The notes under the pieces: generated by a model
The model's input: the letters and a program-made list of their open reading frames with translations, nothing else
What the model was told of the DNA's origin: nothing
The model's database searches: none
Shown: in pieces, positions 47,821 to 59,900 of the stretch
Position numbering within the stretch: the first letter of the stretch is position 1
How the letters are laid out: the number at the start of each line of letters is the position of its first letter
Position numbers and translations under genes: made by a program
From: Merluccius polli
Lineage: Eukaryota > Chordata > Actinopteri > Gadiformes > Merlucciidae
DNA: 64,000 bases
Assembly: GCA_030340625.1 (NCBI GenBank)
Contig: JAOPHQ010003994.1
Span: 150,001-214,000 of the forward strand
Direction of reading: 5' to 3'

Positions 47821-49261
47821 CATATATATACTAGGGCTGCACGATATTGGGAAAATATGCGATATGCGATAACATGGTTGAGTACTGCGATGACGATATA
47901 ACTTGCGATATTTCAATATTTAATGTTTTTCTTCATTCTACTTGCTGCTAGACTATTAAAAAAAGAAATGCATCGTATGCATGCAATGCAACATAACTTT
48001 TATTGGGAAAATTGCCCACTTGAAACATTTTCTTATATGGTCAACAAAATTAAGATGAAATAAATAAAAACAATAAAACTGCATAAAGCATTCATAATAA
48101 ATTTAAATAATAAACATTTTTTTCTGACCACTAATTTGTTGAGCTAAGAAGGTGTTGCAGAATGGGTTCTGAGGCATACATGATGCCATGAAAAACAACA
48201 TCAAATAACAATAATAAAAACAAAAATACACCATTATGGTGAGTTATTGGCCAAAAAGGCTAGCACAAGGAAACATGTGCAACAATGTAGTTAAACTAAA
48301 ATACACCTGGGGGGTATTGCACAAAACTAGGATACATAAATCCAGGATAATTGAGTAAGCGCGGCTTGGACTGTTCTGCTCGGCGGTATCCTGGCTTATT
48401 CGGTTGCACGATTGCCAAGCCAGGATAAATAGGCCCGGCTAAGTCACGTCAGGTGAAGCTAGTTGGGATAAGCGGCATGCTGGAATAGACCTCGCGATCG
48501 CTCACAGAATCACCGATCGGAACATCACGTTTCATACGTCACGGCCGCTGGATACCCGACCCAAGCCCGACGGGACCCGAGGGGTCGGGTCCCGTCGGGC
48601 TTGGGTCGGGTATCCAGCGGCCGACGGTACCCGACGGTACCCGACGGGCCGGGTCGGGTTCGGACTCGGTGACGTCTGCGCGATTTGAAATGTGCAATTT
48701 AAAACAGCTTATTCTGCATGGTAGCCAATGGGCTGTTTCACATGTTGCAAAGGTTCGATTGTGTGATTAAAATACATTTTATAAATATGACATAAGCGTT
48801 GCGCTCATCTGTTTGTTGACATTTCCAAATGCGCTGCAGTTGCGTAATAAAGGCGGACTTTCATAAACACAAACGTAAATGTGTCATAGTATGAAACAAT
48901 ATAGACTTAAACTGTGTTGGCCTGAGTAATAACAATTATTATTGGCCAAAAAGGCTAGCACAAGGAAACATGTGCAACAATTTAGTTACACTAAAATACA
49001 CCTGGTCAAACAAACACGACAACGCTCCCTCAACAACTTACCATGTGCTTAAACTGGTGGGGGGCGGGCTTATCAGGCAGCATGACAGCATCGGATTGGT
49101 CAAATATAATGTCATTGTGTGTGAATGCGCGAAAAATGTAGGCTTAATTTAATCGCAAATTAAGAAATCTTTGCGGTATGTACATCGCGAGCGTTGATTT
49201 CGCGATGACGATAGATTTGCGATATATCGTGCAGCCCTAATATATACACACATACATACTG

Positions 49262-49297
<36 letters not shown>

Positions 49298-50165
49298 AAC
49301 AATTAAGATTAAAATAATTAATTACATTTCTAAGATATCTTCTAGAAGATTCTCTTATTTGATAATGGTGGTCGAGAGTGCTGTCGAATACATTGGTCCC
49401 AAATTTCTCATAGGTGGTCAATTTGGGTGGAGTGAGTGTTGGTGTTAGAGTGTGAAGCTTGTGTTTTACTAGGTGGTGTAATAAAGACTCACCTCATTAT
49501 CATCTGTATCTTCTATTGAAGAGCAATATTAATGCTTGAGTGGTGTCAAAAATGGAGCTGCAGGGACAATGAACCTAGGGATGACAAAAAATGACAGAAA
49601 AAAATGCACAGGTTCATACATTTAGTATAAGTTTACATATAGTGGTGCACAAAATATGATATGCAATTTGTTGTGACTAAAAAGGGTTACAGAAATGGAA
49701 TAATTATACACATGTGCAGGCTTTGTAATGAATTAATCGAAATTAATTGCATATAAATATTTGACCTGAAAACAGTAAGAAGCATTTTTTTTTCACATGG
49801 ATTTTGGTATCTACCATTGAGTAATGACTGAGTACATAAGCTTAAGCAACAAAACATTGTTTACTTTTCCCAAGGTGATACCAAGACCAACAGACTAGGG
49901 ACGCAAATCACAGTAGCATAAACTGATTTTGAACTCAGCTTTTAATAAAACTCAATAACCAGTCACACAAGCAGCTCCATGTTGTCCTTGTGTGGTGTTC
50001 AGAGACAGGTCAGGATAGGGTGACCACCCGTCCCGCGTAGCGCGTGACCGCACAGCGTTTGAAACCCAATTCACGCGTCCCGCGAATTGAGACCTTGTCA
50101 CGCATAATCAATACTTGCTCCAAAAAAATCGCGCAGCCCCCCCCGTCAACAAACGCGCAGCACCG

Positions 50166-50196
<31 letters not shown>

Positions 50197-50738
50197 CCCG
50201 GTCAACAAAATGGTTGTCTGTGGTTGTCCCCCCATGTCCCCCCCGAAACATACCCCTTGTCCCCCCTTGGGCTTCTTAGCAGGTGGTCACCCTAGGTCAG
50301 GACAGTCTGAAGACAGACAGCTCTGAGGGTGAAGTCTGTCTGACCATAGTGTATGACCATGTCAGCTGAGCTGCAGCAGAGGAAACTCCGCCACCACCGC
50401 AACGAGCGCTTTTTATTTTATTTATTTATTTTAATTAAGCTCCGGTAGCGAGCGGCTAAAATACGGGATGATACCTGAGGCACCGGGTCGGTTAGAGCTG
50501 CATTCGGACTACATTAAAAACTCAATAAAATCCCGGCCCTAGTAAAAAAAATAATAATTTCAGTTAACTGAAATTAAAAACTAAAACGAGGCTTTACAAA
50601 ACTCAAGAAATAACTGCATATGTACATGCAAAACTAACTAAAACAAGATAAACTCATAAAGAAAAAGTGTAGCTTTATACACTTACCACTTACAGGAGCT
50701 GCATCTATGTTTTCTTCAACGAGTTGCATTTGGCGCAT
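43999..50738 (-). CDS. tnp2-family (CACTA/EnSpm-related) transposase, four-exon gene
   Basis: Exons 50738-50687, 47613-47513, 46986-46959 and 46631-43999 use GT/AG borders and sum to 2814 nt: 937 residues with no stop. The N terminus has a basic run (RWRRKVKSQQNTCKRYRRK) and then an acidic FDDDLSFDDDLSFEDD stretch. A CSAC..CKTC zinc ribbon (about 263-280) and a CQKC pair (about 470) follow. The tnp2 core has NTDGIPIFKSSKFSVWPFY, GIDYMHSVLLG and THSCFHFEDKNG. D361, D545 and E708 are my candidates for the catalytic triad, by analogy with CACTA transposases. Another donor 7 bp upstream (exon end 50694) would break the frame, so the GTG|GTAAGT site is preferred. The upstream exons are predictions. 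The long last exon is certain. Confidence 0.85.
46987..47512 (-). other. Intron of the transposase gene
   Basis: Lies between the predicted 28-nt and 101-nt exons. No element ends recognised. Confidence 0.5.
47696..47831. repeat. (TA)n microsatellite
   Basis: Long TA tract with CA and GTA interruptions in the large transposase intron. A related TA tract at about 49248-49297 follows the hAT inserted between them. Confidence 0.9.
47832..49239. mobile_element. 1.4-kb hAT element in the transposase intron
   Basis: The termini are TAGGGCTGCACGATAT and ATATCGTGCAGCCCTA. The 8-bp duplication ATATATAC is perfect (47824-47831 and 49240-49247), although the TA-rich site lowers its weight. The interior is itself rearranged: a segment of about 66 bp at 48236-48309 recurs at 48938-49003. 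A strong palindrome lies at 48542-48625. Confidence 0.9.
48542..48625. repeat. GC-rich near-perfect palindrome
   Basis: Arms of about 38 bp (GGCCGCTGGATACCCGACCC outward) surround a GGGG centre. It lies within the hAT at 47832. Confidence 0.9.
49248..50007. other. Transposase intron, unassigned
   Basis: A possible short extra exon near 49494-49515 (minus, EDTDDNE) was considered. It does not keep the frame with its neighbours, so it was not used. Confidence 0.3.
50016..50294. mobile_element. 279-bp hAT MITE
   Basis: The termini are TAGGGTGACCACC and GGTGGTCACCCTA, and the 8-bp duplication GGTCAGGA is perfect (50008-50015 and 50295-50302). It contains a C homopolymer at about 50162-50195. 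Its ends resemble the element at 38682. Confidence 0.95.
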
Positions 50739-50952
50739 AGACTGTAAAGATTTGGCGCAAACAAGTTGTGAACTTTGAACCCAGTAGATGATGCAGCCCT
50801 AACGTCAACATTTCATTGGGAGAGAGCGCCACCAGTCACAATTGCTGCATCATGATTGGTCATTGATTGGCACTCTAGGTCTGACTGACGTAAAGTCTTA
50901 CGTTAACGGTTGGAGTGCGCCAGTGCGGGAGGCAGAAGGAAAAAAAAAAGCG
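50729..50952. promoter_or_regulatory. Shared divergent promoter region of transposase and BEN gene
   Basis: Only 214 bp separate the two ATG codons. TTTGGCGC, the E2F consensus, occurs at 50729-50736 (overlapping the transposase start) and at 50751-50758. CCAAT-type words (ATTGG) lie at about 50815, 50856 and 50867. A CRE-like TGACGTAA lies near 50887. No TATA box is evident. A TATA-less, CCAAT/E2F layout is typical of bidirectional, cell-cycle-linked promoters. Function is inferred from motifs only. Confidence 0.55.
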
Positions 50953-53900
50953 ATGGAGGCAGAAGGAACCGTTACGGGACGTAAAAGAAGGTAAGCGATA
51001 TCTTTGTAAAGCATAATTTGGGTAAAACTTTGTAAACATTTAGGTGGCGAGTGTTTATGTTGGTTGAGATATTTTTTTCGAAGAAACTGGTCGGCATATG
51101 CGGCTAATAGTGAAGCTAACTTAGCTAGTGAGGCCTGGACCACATGTGACCATGAACTTATTATGATTAACTGTTAGCTAACGTTAACTGGTTAATTTAT
51201 TGTGGTAATATCTTTATGTAAAGAATATGCTCTTTGGGATTTTTTTTTCGCAAACAATGAAGTGAGTAAAATAATACTGAACTCCCATGAATAAATCTTC
51301 AAATTAACACAACGATGATTGTGATGGATTGCCTGCTAGCTGGTCATTTAGAAAGTCCACATTTACCTACAAAATATGTGCCGAATTAGATTGAAGTGGC
51401 TAATGAATGTTATTTTTTCAGTATTATCCATGTTGTTTATCAAGACTGCTCTAAACAAGGCTTGTTGTAATGGTGTATGTTTAAAAGGGAGTTCTGCAGG
51501 CAGCTGGACAGAGTTCAGCATCTCCAGCACACACCTCCAGTGTCTCAGAGCAGATCATACTTCTTATTGTTTCATGACTTAAACATAATTTTATATACGT
51601 ATTCATGTTTTCATAATTAATTCTTCAGATTTCTGTGGGTGGTTAATCATATTTTATGGCATTTTTGGCAATTAAGATATTTGCATTGGAGCCTCATGCA
51701 TATTTAAAGTGCTTGCTGTGGACAAAATTGTTATGTGTTGAAATTTAAGAGGATATATCATCTTAAAGACCATATTTTTCAGTTCCTGAGTTGTCTGATA
51801 TGGTTACAGTAACACATCTCTGTATCCAAATGTTTCAACAAGTTGCTGTACCAAATTATGAGATATACTGACATGATAAAACTAGTAACTAAAATAAGAC
51901 ATTGAACCACCTTTTTAAATAATTAAAATATTGTACTTTTATGTATTTAACAGAATGGATGGCCCAGCAGGAAATAGCAAGAAAGAGATGCCCAAAAGAG
52001 CGCGAAACCCACCGAAGAAAATGTGTTTTTATGAACCAGACCCCGGCTCACCCAAAGATGACTCAGATGGTAATTGAGTTATCATTTCACTACATGGCTT
52101 AGCTAATTTTTGGCATGATTGTCATTTCTAACTTACTTTGGACACTATAAAAACCAAAATCTTTGACAGTCTCTGGTCTCTTATCACTTGGATTATTATT
52201 ATCAATATATTGGCAGCTTCAGCTGCAAACATTGATTTACAGGATTTTTTTTAAAGAAATGTCAAGAAAGGTGAGAGTAACCCCCACTTGAAACTGTATG
52301 CATTTTAGTGACAGAATTTTACAACTCTATTGGTCAAATTATCACTACATTTGGGGCTGGGAAATGTATTTCAAAAAATGTTATTTAAATAAAATAACAT
52401 TCTCTCATCAGAAAAAGTAGCAACTTTTTTCCAGGATAGGCATGAAATTGCAAATAGGTCTCTAATTGTTGATACCTACAGAAACTCTGTTGCCGCTTTA
52501 TTGTAGATTATAGAATTTAATTCTTTAAAATGTATTGACAATGTAGGGTATATGGAGAATAATGATTCATGACCAGTTATGGTCACTATTCATAAATTAT
52601 CGTATTATCAAGTTATTGATTAATCATATAGGGTTAAACAAAACCTCGGGGCATCACCTTCCTGAAGCTATGTCCTTGGGAGGCGAAAGGAATCTACCAG
52701 GAAGCTTAACAATAATTGTATAATTAGGCAATATCACACTAGAGGGTGTGCTGTTGTACTGTATATCAGCACGGGTGTGATTTGGTCGTAGGCACGAGGC
52801 CGCAGGCCGAGTGCCGCAGATAATCACACCGTGCTGATTAGGGATGTGCACGGTTACCCGAGTACCCGGGTACCCGAGTAGGCAATCTGCTATCCGGTTA
52901 TGAATTTATTATCCGGTTAACCTAGGATTAAAAAAACGGCACATTAGAGCAACAGTCTAGTGTCGGATCAAACTACATCATCATGCCATGGTTCGGCTTT
53001 TTGTAGTGTTAAACAGTTTCGGATCAAGCAACGTGATTTTCTGCTGTGTAAAAGCGTTTTTGAATCGAGCCTCGAACTTTCAAACCTTTTACAATAATCT
53101 GTGGTGGTTCCCTCGGCGACCGCCGTCGGGACGGAGACGACAGGTGTCATCAAGTCTGTTAGAAAATATGCTTTCAGTTTACAAACATTCTGAAACCTTC
53201 CCAGTTATTTCCTGAGAAGATGTGAGGCAGAGAGGACCGAAGGCACCAAAATGTAGTGTGGACTAATAAATAAGCACCGCTAATGATTTTTTTTTTAAAA
53301 GAAAGAAAAAAAGGTTTTCTCCTCCGAGGCAGCCGCTCAGAGCGCATGCAGCGCATTTATTCCCCGACTGACACAGCGTCGTCAGACACAATATCAGGTG
53401 GATAATAAGAGTAGAGACTGGAGTTTAAGATGCACATATGGGGCAGATGTGCATCTTGAACTCCAGTCTCTACTCTTATTATCCACCTGATATTGTGTCA
53501 GACGACGCTGTGTGTCAGTAATGCGGACTGTCTGACGGACAGAGCGCATTTATGCACCGGCTGCGCTCTGTCCGTCAGACATGCCATCATTTTATTTTTT
53601 ATTACAGTAATCGGTTACCCGGGTAACACCAGGTTAGGTTACTCGGTTACAAAATTATTCGAAATGCCCATCCCTAGTGCACTGCTGATATACAGTACAA
53701 CAGCACGACCTCGAGTGTGATATTGCTTTTATACAACAGTGCTACGAGCTCATTTTAGAACAGTAATAAACTACAAGAGATTATGATTTGTTTGTTTATT
53801 TAATCATTTCTTTGGCTCCGCCAACAGAAATAGTTCCGCAACTGGAAGGGAGACAAGGCTGTTGCCAGGCAACACAAACATTTCATACTAGCTTGCTACT

Positions 53901-56900
53901 AGCTACAAGCTTTTCCACCGAGCTGCTTCCAGTGCGGGTTCTGGTTCGGAGCCCGTGTCTGATTAGCACCGGAGCAACAGGACCAGCGTGAAGACATACA
54001 GAGACGTTATCGATACCGTATTACAGGTGTTTATCTGCTATGTAATCAATATAAACACAGTTGAAGCTAAGTAGCTGATCTACGTGGCTAACAACAGCTA
54101 AAACTAATATCAAAACACATCGCCGTCAAAACGTAGTTGCCCCCGCGGCGATTATTTTCCAGCCGGGTTTAGTAGAGATTTATCGCCAATTAGACGGACC
54201 AGGTCAGGTCCGGGTTTTAATGTTAGGTCAGTTTATAACTGTAGCAGCAGCAGAGAGATGGGGCAGCTCCTGTGGCTCTGGCTTAGCTCCTGTCCAGCTG
54301 AACAGCGGAGTGATAATGTCTGTAAAAAGTCGCAGTGCTGTTATACTGTATATCAGCACTCATGGAACGTCTCTTGTCCAATCAAATTGCTCGGTTGGGA
54401 CCGGTCGGAACTAACTGTTGTATAACCCAAATTAATCAATATCATAAGATAATGAAGTCTCATTATTAAAAGCAGTCTCATAAACTTTAGTAGTCTCAAT
54501 TCTCAATGGTAGGATCTATAAGAGTCAGTCAAAGACATGTCAATTTAGATTTTGGTACAAAGAAAGCTAGGTTATTAAAATAACACACACACACAACACA
54601 ATGTAAACAAAGAGTACGATCTTAAGTTGTTACAGCCTAACCTGAGCAGCGGTGTTATGGCAGTCCTGACGTCGGTTCTTCGTCTAGCTTGATGTTAGTT
54701 ACTTCTTGCTGCACCGTGACTAAGGTTTTAGCAGCTGCTATCTGGCTTTTATCTACAATTTATGTTGGCGGACTTACAGGCGTGTCTGCCTGAGGAAAGG
54801 TGTTTCCGTTATCACCCGCTGTCATGTCGCGTAGCGATTTATTTGCACCACTAGATGGCAGTACGAGACCACGAATGAATGAGAGGGTGCAGTTGCATAT
54901 ATCACAGTCAGTACGTTTACATGACACTCAAGAAAGTCGACTTATTGGCTTAGTCCAACTATGATTGGATTACTAAGATGCATGTATACACCTTAGTCGA
55001 GCTATAATCGGTTCGAATCGACTTAATCATTATCGAGTTAAGACCCCTAGATTATGCGATTCATAGTCGACTAAGCGTGCATGTAGCCAATCGAATTGGC
55101 TTATGCGTTGAATTGCGTTCTGCGCATGCTCGAGATCTCTTCCCGGGGCCGTGAGCCGGAAGTAGAAGGAGACGATAGTCTTGTTGTTGTTGTCACCGCC
55201 GTCGGATAAGGGATAACGAGAAACGGCGATTTATTTAAAAAGGTGGCGCAGAAGATGGAGGAAGCCGGTGAATGTAGTTACCCCCTATAAGAATTGTGTC
55301 CCGGCCGCGGGAGCGCGCATGGCATGCATTCATTAAAGGTGGAAGCACACGGACACTACGCTTCCATTTCACCCAAGGCTGAATTAAAAGTACATGTTTT
55401 TCTAAATGTGGGTCATCAACGAGGTTGTAAAGTAGTAACTTCGGGCACATCTGTCAAAATAAATGTTTTCTCCCGACGTGTTTACGATCTTTATTCATTC
55501 ATTCAGGGCTGTTCTGGTGGGAGAAATATGTTTTCAGCAGACAGCTGTCAACTAACTTTGGGTCGGCGATGTATTTAAAAAGCTGGCGCAGAAGATGGAG
55601 GAAGCCGGTGCCGTGCCAATGTAGTTACCCCCTATAAGGAGTGTATCATCATCAACATGCATTCAGTACACACTACGCTTCGATTTAACCCAAGGCTGAA
55701 TTAAAAGTCCATGTTTTTCTAAATGTTGCTCATCAACGAGGTTGTAAAATAACTACGATCTTTATTCATTCATTGCGCCGCGGCCGAACTGACGGCGGTA
55801 TTCTCTGATATTATGAATCTTACAGACTGCGTCGGGTTCTCCGACTCTCTGGTACTTTGGCTTTGACTCTCTGAAGTCCAGACTGAAACGCGACATGGAG
55901 GAGAAAGCGATGTTTCAGCAGACAGCTGTCAGTTCACTTCGGGTCCATATCATTTCTCCGACGCTCCATTGTTCCTCTCTGTCGTATGCCGACTCCTCCG
56001 GCTGCTCCGCCGGCAGAGCAGCGGAGCAGTCCGCATACGACCGAGAGGAACAGTGGAGCGTCGGAGAAATGATATGGACCCGAAGTGAACTGACAGCTGT
56101 CTGCTGAAACATCGCTTTCTCGAATGAGTTTGTTGTTGCTGGTGACGTAAAGAGGTCAACCGGTGGCTCTATTAGCACTAGTTGAAATGGGCACAGCGCC
56201 ACCTATCGTTCCGGGGCATGACACGCTTCGGCCAATGAATCGATTTACTCGCCGCCATGTATACGCGGACAATTGCAGTTGTCCAGTTGCGGAGCATAGA
56301 CGAGCTATGGCTTTAATCGATATAATCTGTGCATGTAAACGTAGTGTCTGAGTGTCTGCATGAAAGACAATAAAGCTTAAAGGACAATTCCAGGCAAAAA
56401 CAACCATGGGCCATATTTTCCAAATATTTTACCTCTAGAATAATGAATGTGACTCAATGTCTCCTGTTATCTAGCAGATCTCTCTGTCCCCACCTCTGAG
56501 CAGCAGCAGAAAATGGAGGTAGTGCGTTCTACCGCCGTTTAAGCTATTTGCAACTCACACACCACCCTTTTTATTCCACAGACAACAGCAAATAGTTATA
56601 CAAACATGCAACCAGGTGTTTGTTTACCTGGAGGAGGCGGACATCTTGGAGAAATTAGTAATAATAAACGCATGCATAGACTCGCGGGAATCTTGTTGAT
56701 CTCGTTGATAATAAAATGCATACAGTAATCATTAAATAATGAAATAGAAGAAAAACAAAGTGAAAAGATAGAATACAGAGTGCATGATTCAAATCAAATA
56801 CATTGTTATTGTAAAGTGTCGCATGAGTGAAGAAGTGTGAAGCAAATGCAAAAAGAATAAAGTTAATGCTAGTTGAAGGCTAATGTGAAGAGATTAATTT

Positions 56901-59900
56901 TTATCACTGCTAAGTCTAAGAGGATTAGAATTTAGACCAATAAGATATAGTAGCATGTTTAAGTAAGATTGATTTTTAGCCTGTACTGGTTTACTCAAAA
57001 TCTCCTTTATTTACTCTCTGTTCATTTTCAGGACTTTTTGTATTTTTGACATTTGAAGACGGATACACGGCAAAGGTTTTTAATGCCTGTGATATAGTAA
57101 GCAAAGATGATAAACCCACCACCTGCTTTAGAGATCTGAAGCCAGGGGAAGAAGTACTTGCAAGATGGTCCGACAACAAGTTCTACACCGCCACAGTGGA
57201 CTTCGTTGGAACAGTTAAAAAGACAGTGGATGCCAAGAAGGCCACAAAGAAAGACATGAAAAAAAGAGATGCAGCTGCTCAACGATTCTACAACCTTCCA
57301 TCACTACCTCAAGCAGGTCAGTCCACCTCAGTACAGGATCATCCAAATACTGTGGACCACAACGTCATCCAGCCTCCAACTACCTGGCCAGTGTACCAAC
57401 CTCCACCTACCGAGTCATCTTTACCTATCCAGCCACAGCACCAGCCTGCAACTGCCTGGCCACAGTACCAGGTTCCAGTTTCCCAGTCATCGCTCCACCA
57501 GTATGCACCCACTCTGTCTCCAGTCAAACATTGTTCCAACCTTTCGCAGTATCCAAAGCATCACCAATCTCACACGGCACTGCCCTCATCTTCAGACCTG
57601 TCAGAACAACCTGTTTTGGTGGATTTGGATCACCAAAGACAGCCACCAGCTCCGACTGTAACGCCCAAAGAAAGCTTTCTCAAAATGTTGTACAGTCCTA
57701 GTAAAAACCAAAATCCTGCTGTTCTTGGGGACCAGAGCCAGCCTAGTACGTCTGAACATGAGACTTCTTCATGCTCGTCATCTGCAGATACTGAGCGTGA
57801 TCCACTTCCAGAATCTGGAGAGCCAATTTTCAGTTTCCCTGAATCAAGAAAAGACAGATCATGGAAGCCATGCAGGGCATGCGAGGCAGAGGTGGAAAAA
57901 TTAGTGGAGGAGAAAGCCAAACTTCAGGATGTGCTGTGCAGTATAAGTAAGTACATTTTGTCTCTCTGTTGCAGTTAATTGTTCCTTTAACACTATTACT
58001 TTTTTCTCTCACAAGTTTCCTAATGTACCAAATTAAACTAAAACTTAAAAGCTTTTAACAATTTGGTAAAAAATCTTAGCCCATCATGAAATCTCTTGAT
58101 TTTTTAAAAACTAGTCTCTTCCTTTTCTTTAGTTTATTTTTGCTTCTGTGTCCCTGTAAGGTAATTCATATTTTATGTCACAGGTGGTGAGCACCTCGAG
58201 GCATTAAAAAGCTTTCTGGACAAAGTGGAACAGATCCAACCTCAGGCTGGTGTTGGGGCTCCAAAACACAGATCTGGAAATCAAGAGCTGTATCCACAAA
58301 GTGGCCTATTCGTGTCTTCCACCCGCCTGGCTGCAATACATGCAGAAGCAAAGAAGGACTGCCTCAGATTGTTCCATCTTCTTTTTGATGAGTTTTTTAC
58401 TGCAGAGGAGTGCCGAAATGCTGTGGCCTTTGGGAAGCACGGGAAGGTGCCAGATGGGAAGACAGTCCTGGATAAGTTCAGAGTCAATGGGATTCTAAGT
58501 AAGTACATTGCTCATAGTGTTGTCACGATACCAACATTTTGGTACCGGTATCGGTACCAACATGTTTTTTGATACTTTTCGGTACTTTTCCAAATAAAAA
58601 GAGAACACAAATGTCATTATTGGCTTTATTTTAATAGAAAATCTTAGAACTATACCATATGCATCAGTAAATAATCAGTAAATCAGTAAACAGTTACTGC
58701 TGCTGCAGGATTACATTTCCATCTATATTAATCTGAACTCTTCCTAAATTAAAACATTAGTGGTCTGTTTAAAAATGAATATCAACTTGTTTTCTTTGCA
58801 TTATTTGAGGTCTGAAAACACTGCATCTTTTTATGTTATTTTGACCAGTTATTATTTTTGGGAGAAATTGTTATCAGTAGTTTATGGAATGAAACACAAA
58901 TGTTCATGTTACTCAAACACACACCTATTGTTTCCCATACGTTGATTCTGCTCCCCCCCCCCGCGCGCGTAGTGCTCCTTCGGTGTGTTCACTCACTCAC
59001 AGAGAGAGAGAGCATGCCAGTGGTGATCCGCGGTACAAACGAAACGTATCAACCAGCAGTGTTTGCATTAATTAACGAGTCTGTGGCGGCCCATCTCTCT
59101 CGCGCGCGCTGGCGCACACACACAGATACACACAAACACAGGCACATGGACAGGTGGCGCTGTAACGGTAATAAAAACAGCACCTTGCTTCGTTTGTGGC
59201 TCGCTCACTCGCTCGCCTCGGCTCAAATTACAATGCGGCGACCTCACGTGGCGACGTCACCGCTGCCGGCGATGCAAAATGAAAGTACCGGTCCCATCTA
59301 AGCGCAGTATAGTACCGTTTTAAATGCGTGAGTACCCCGGTACCACTCTAGTACCGGTATAACGAACAACCATAATTGCTCATTGTTAACAATTTATGGA
59401 AATATGGAAAGGTTGTGGAAATCCATCAGTAAAAATACATAACATAAAGAATAGTGTTGCACCGATACTAGTATCGGGAGGGGCCCCGATACCGCACTAA
59501 AATGCTGGCATCGGTATCGACGAGTACGAACAAATAATGCGCCGATGCCATTTACAGATACTAATATGAAACTTGGAACGCAGCGCCTTGTGTCTTTCTG
59601 TGCGTTCACACTGAAAGCGCACAAAGAGGAATCCACCTTGTCCACTCCACCTTGTCCACTCCACCTAAGTCGCTTTTGTCGCTTCTGTCCCCTTCAGAAT
59701 GTTCGTTCTTGCTTTTTTTTTTAATTTAAAAGGCCAGCGCGCCACACGCGCTAAACACCACCACGCAACTACTGCTGTAGCACAGCCCATTTACCGACAT
59801 CGTTGATCACGGAAAGTTACTTGATGAAGTCATTAAAAACAGTATTACTCCGATTGGCTGGAGAGTGGAGGTTAAAAAGTGTTTATTTACACCATCTTTG

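Larger units (their letters stand above)
52729..53725. mobile_element. Inverted-end element enclosing a hAT
   Basis: CAATATCACACTAGAGGGTG at 52729 pairs with the inverse ending TGTGATATTG at 53725. Both ends are followed by TGCTGTTGTACTGTATATCA words. The hAT at 52849-53676 sits inside. Confidence 0.6.

Noticed and set aside
47671..47916. Frames rich in Tyr-Ile or His-Thr in AT and CA tracts (also 49149, 62487-62892, 13432-13760, 14661-15207)
   Set aside because: Pure simple-repeat translations.
49494..49515. Possible micro-exon of the transposase gene
   Set aside because: Its insertion breaks the reading frame with the flanking exons, and its acceptor is weak.
55895..56202. Overlapping frames on both strands with near-identical peptides
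   Set aside because: They mirror each other across the inner palindrome of the 1.4-kb element, as do the matching frames at 17475-17819.
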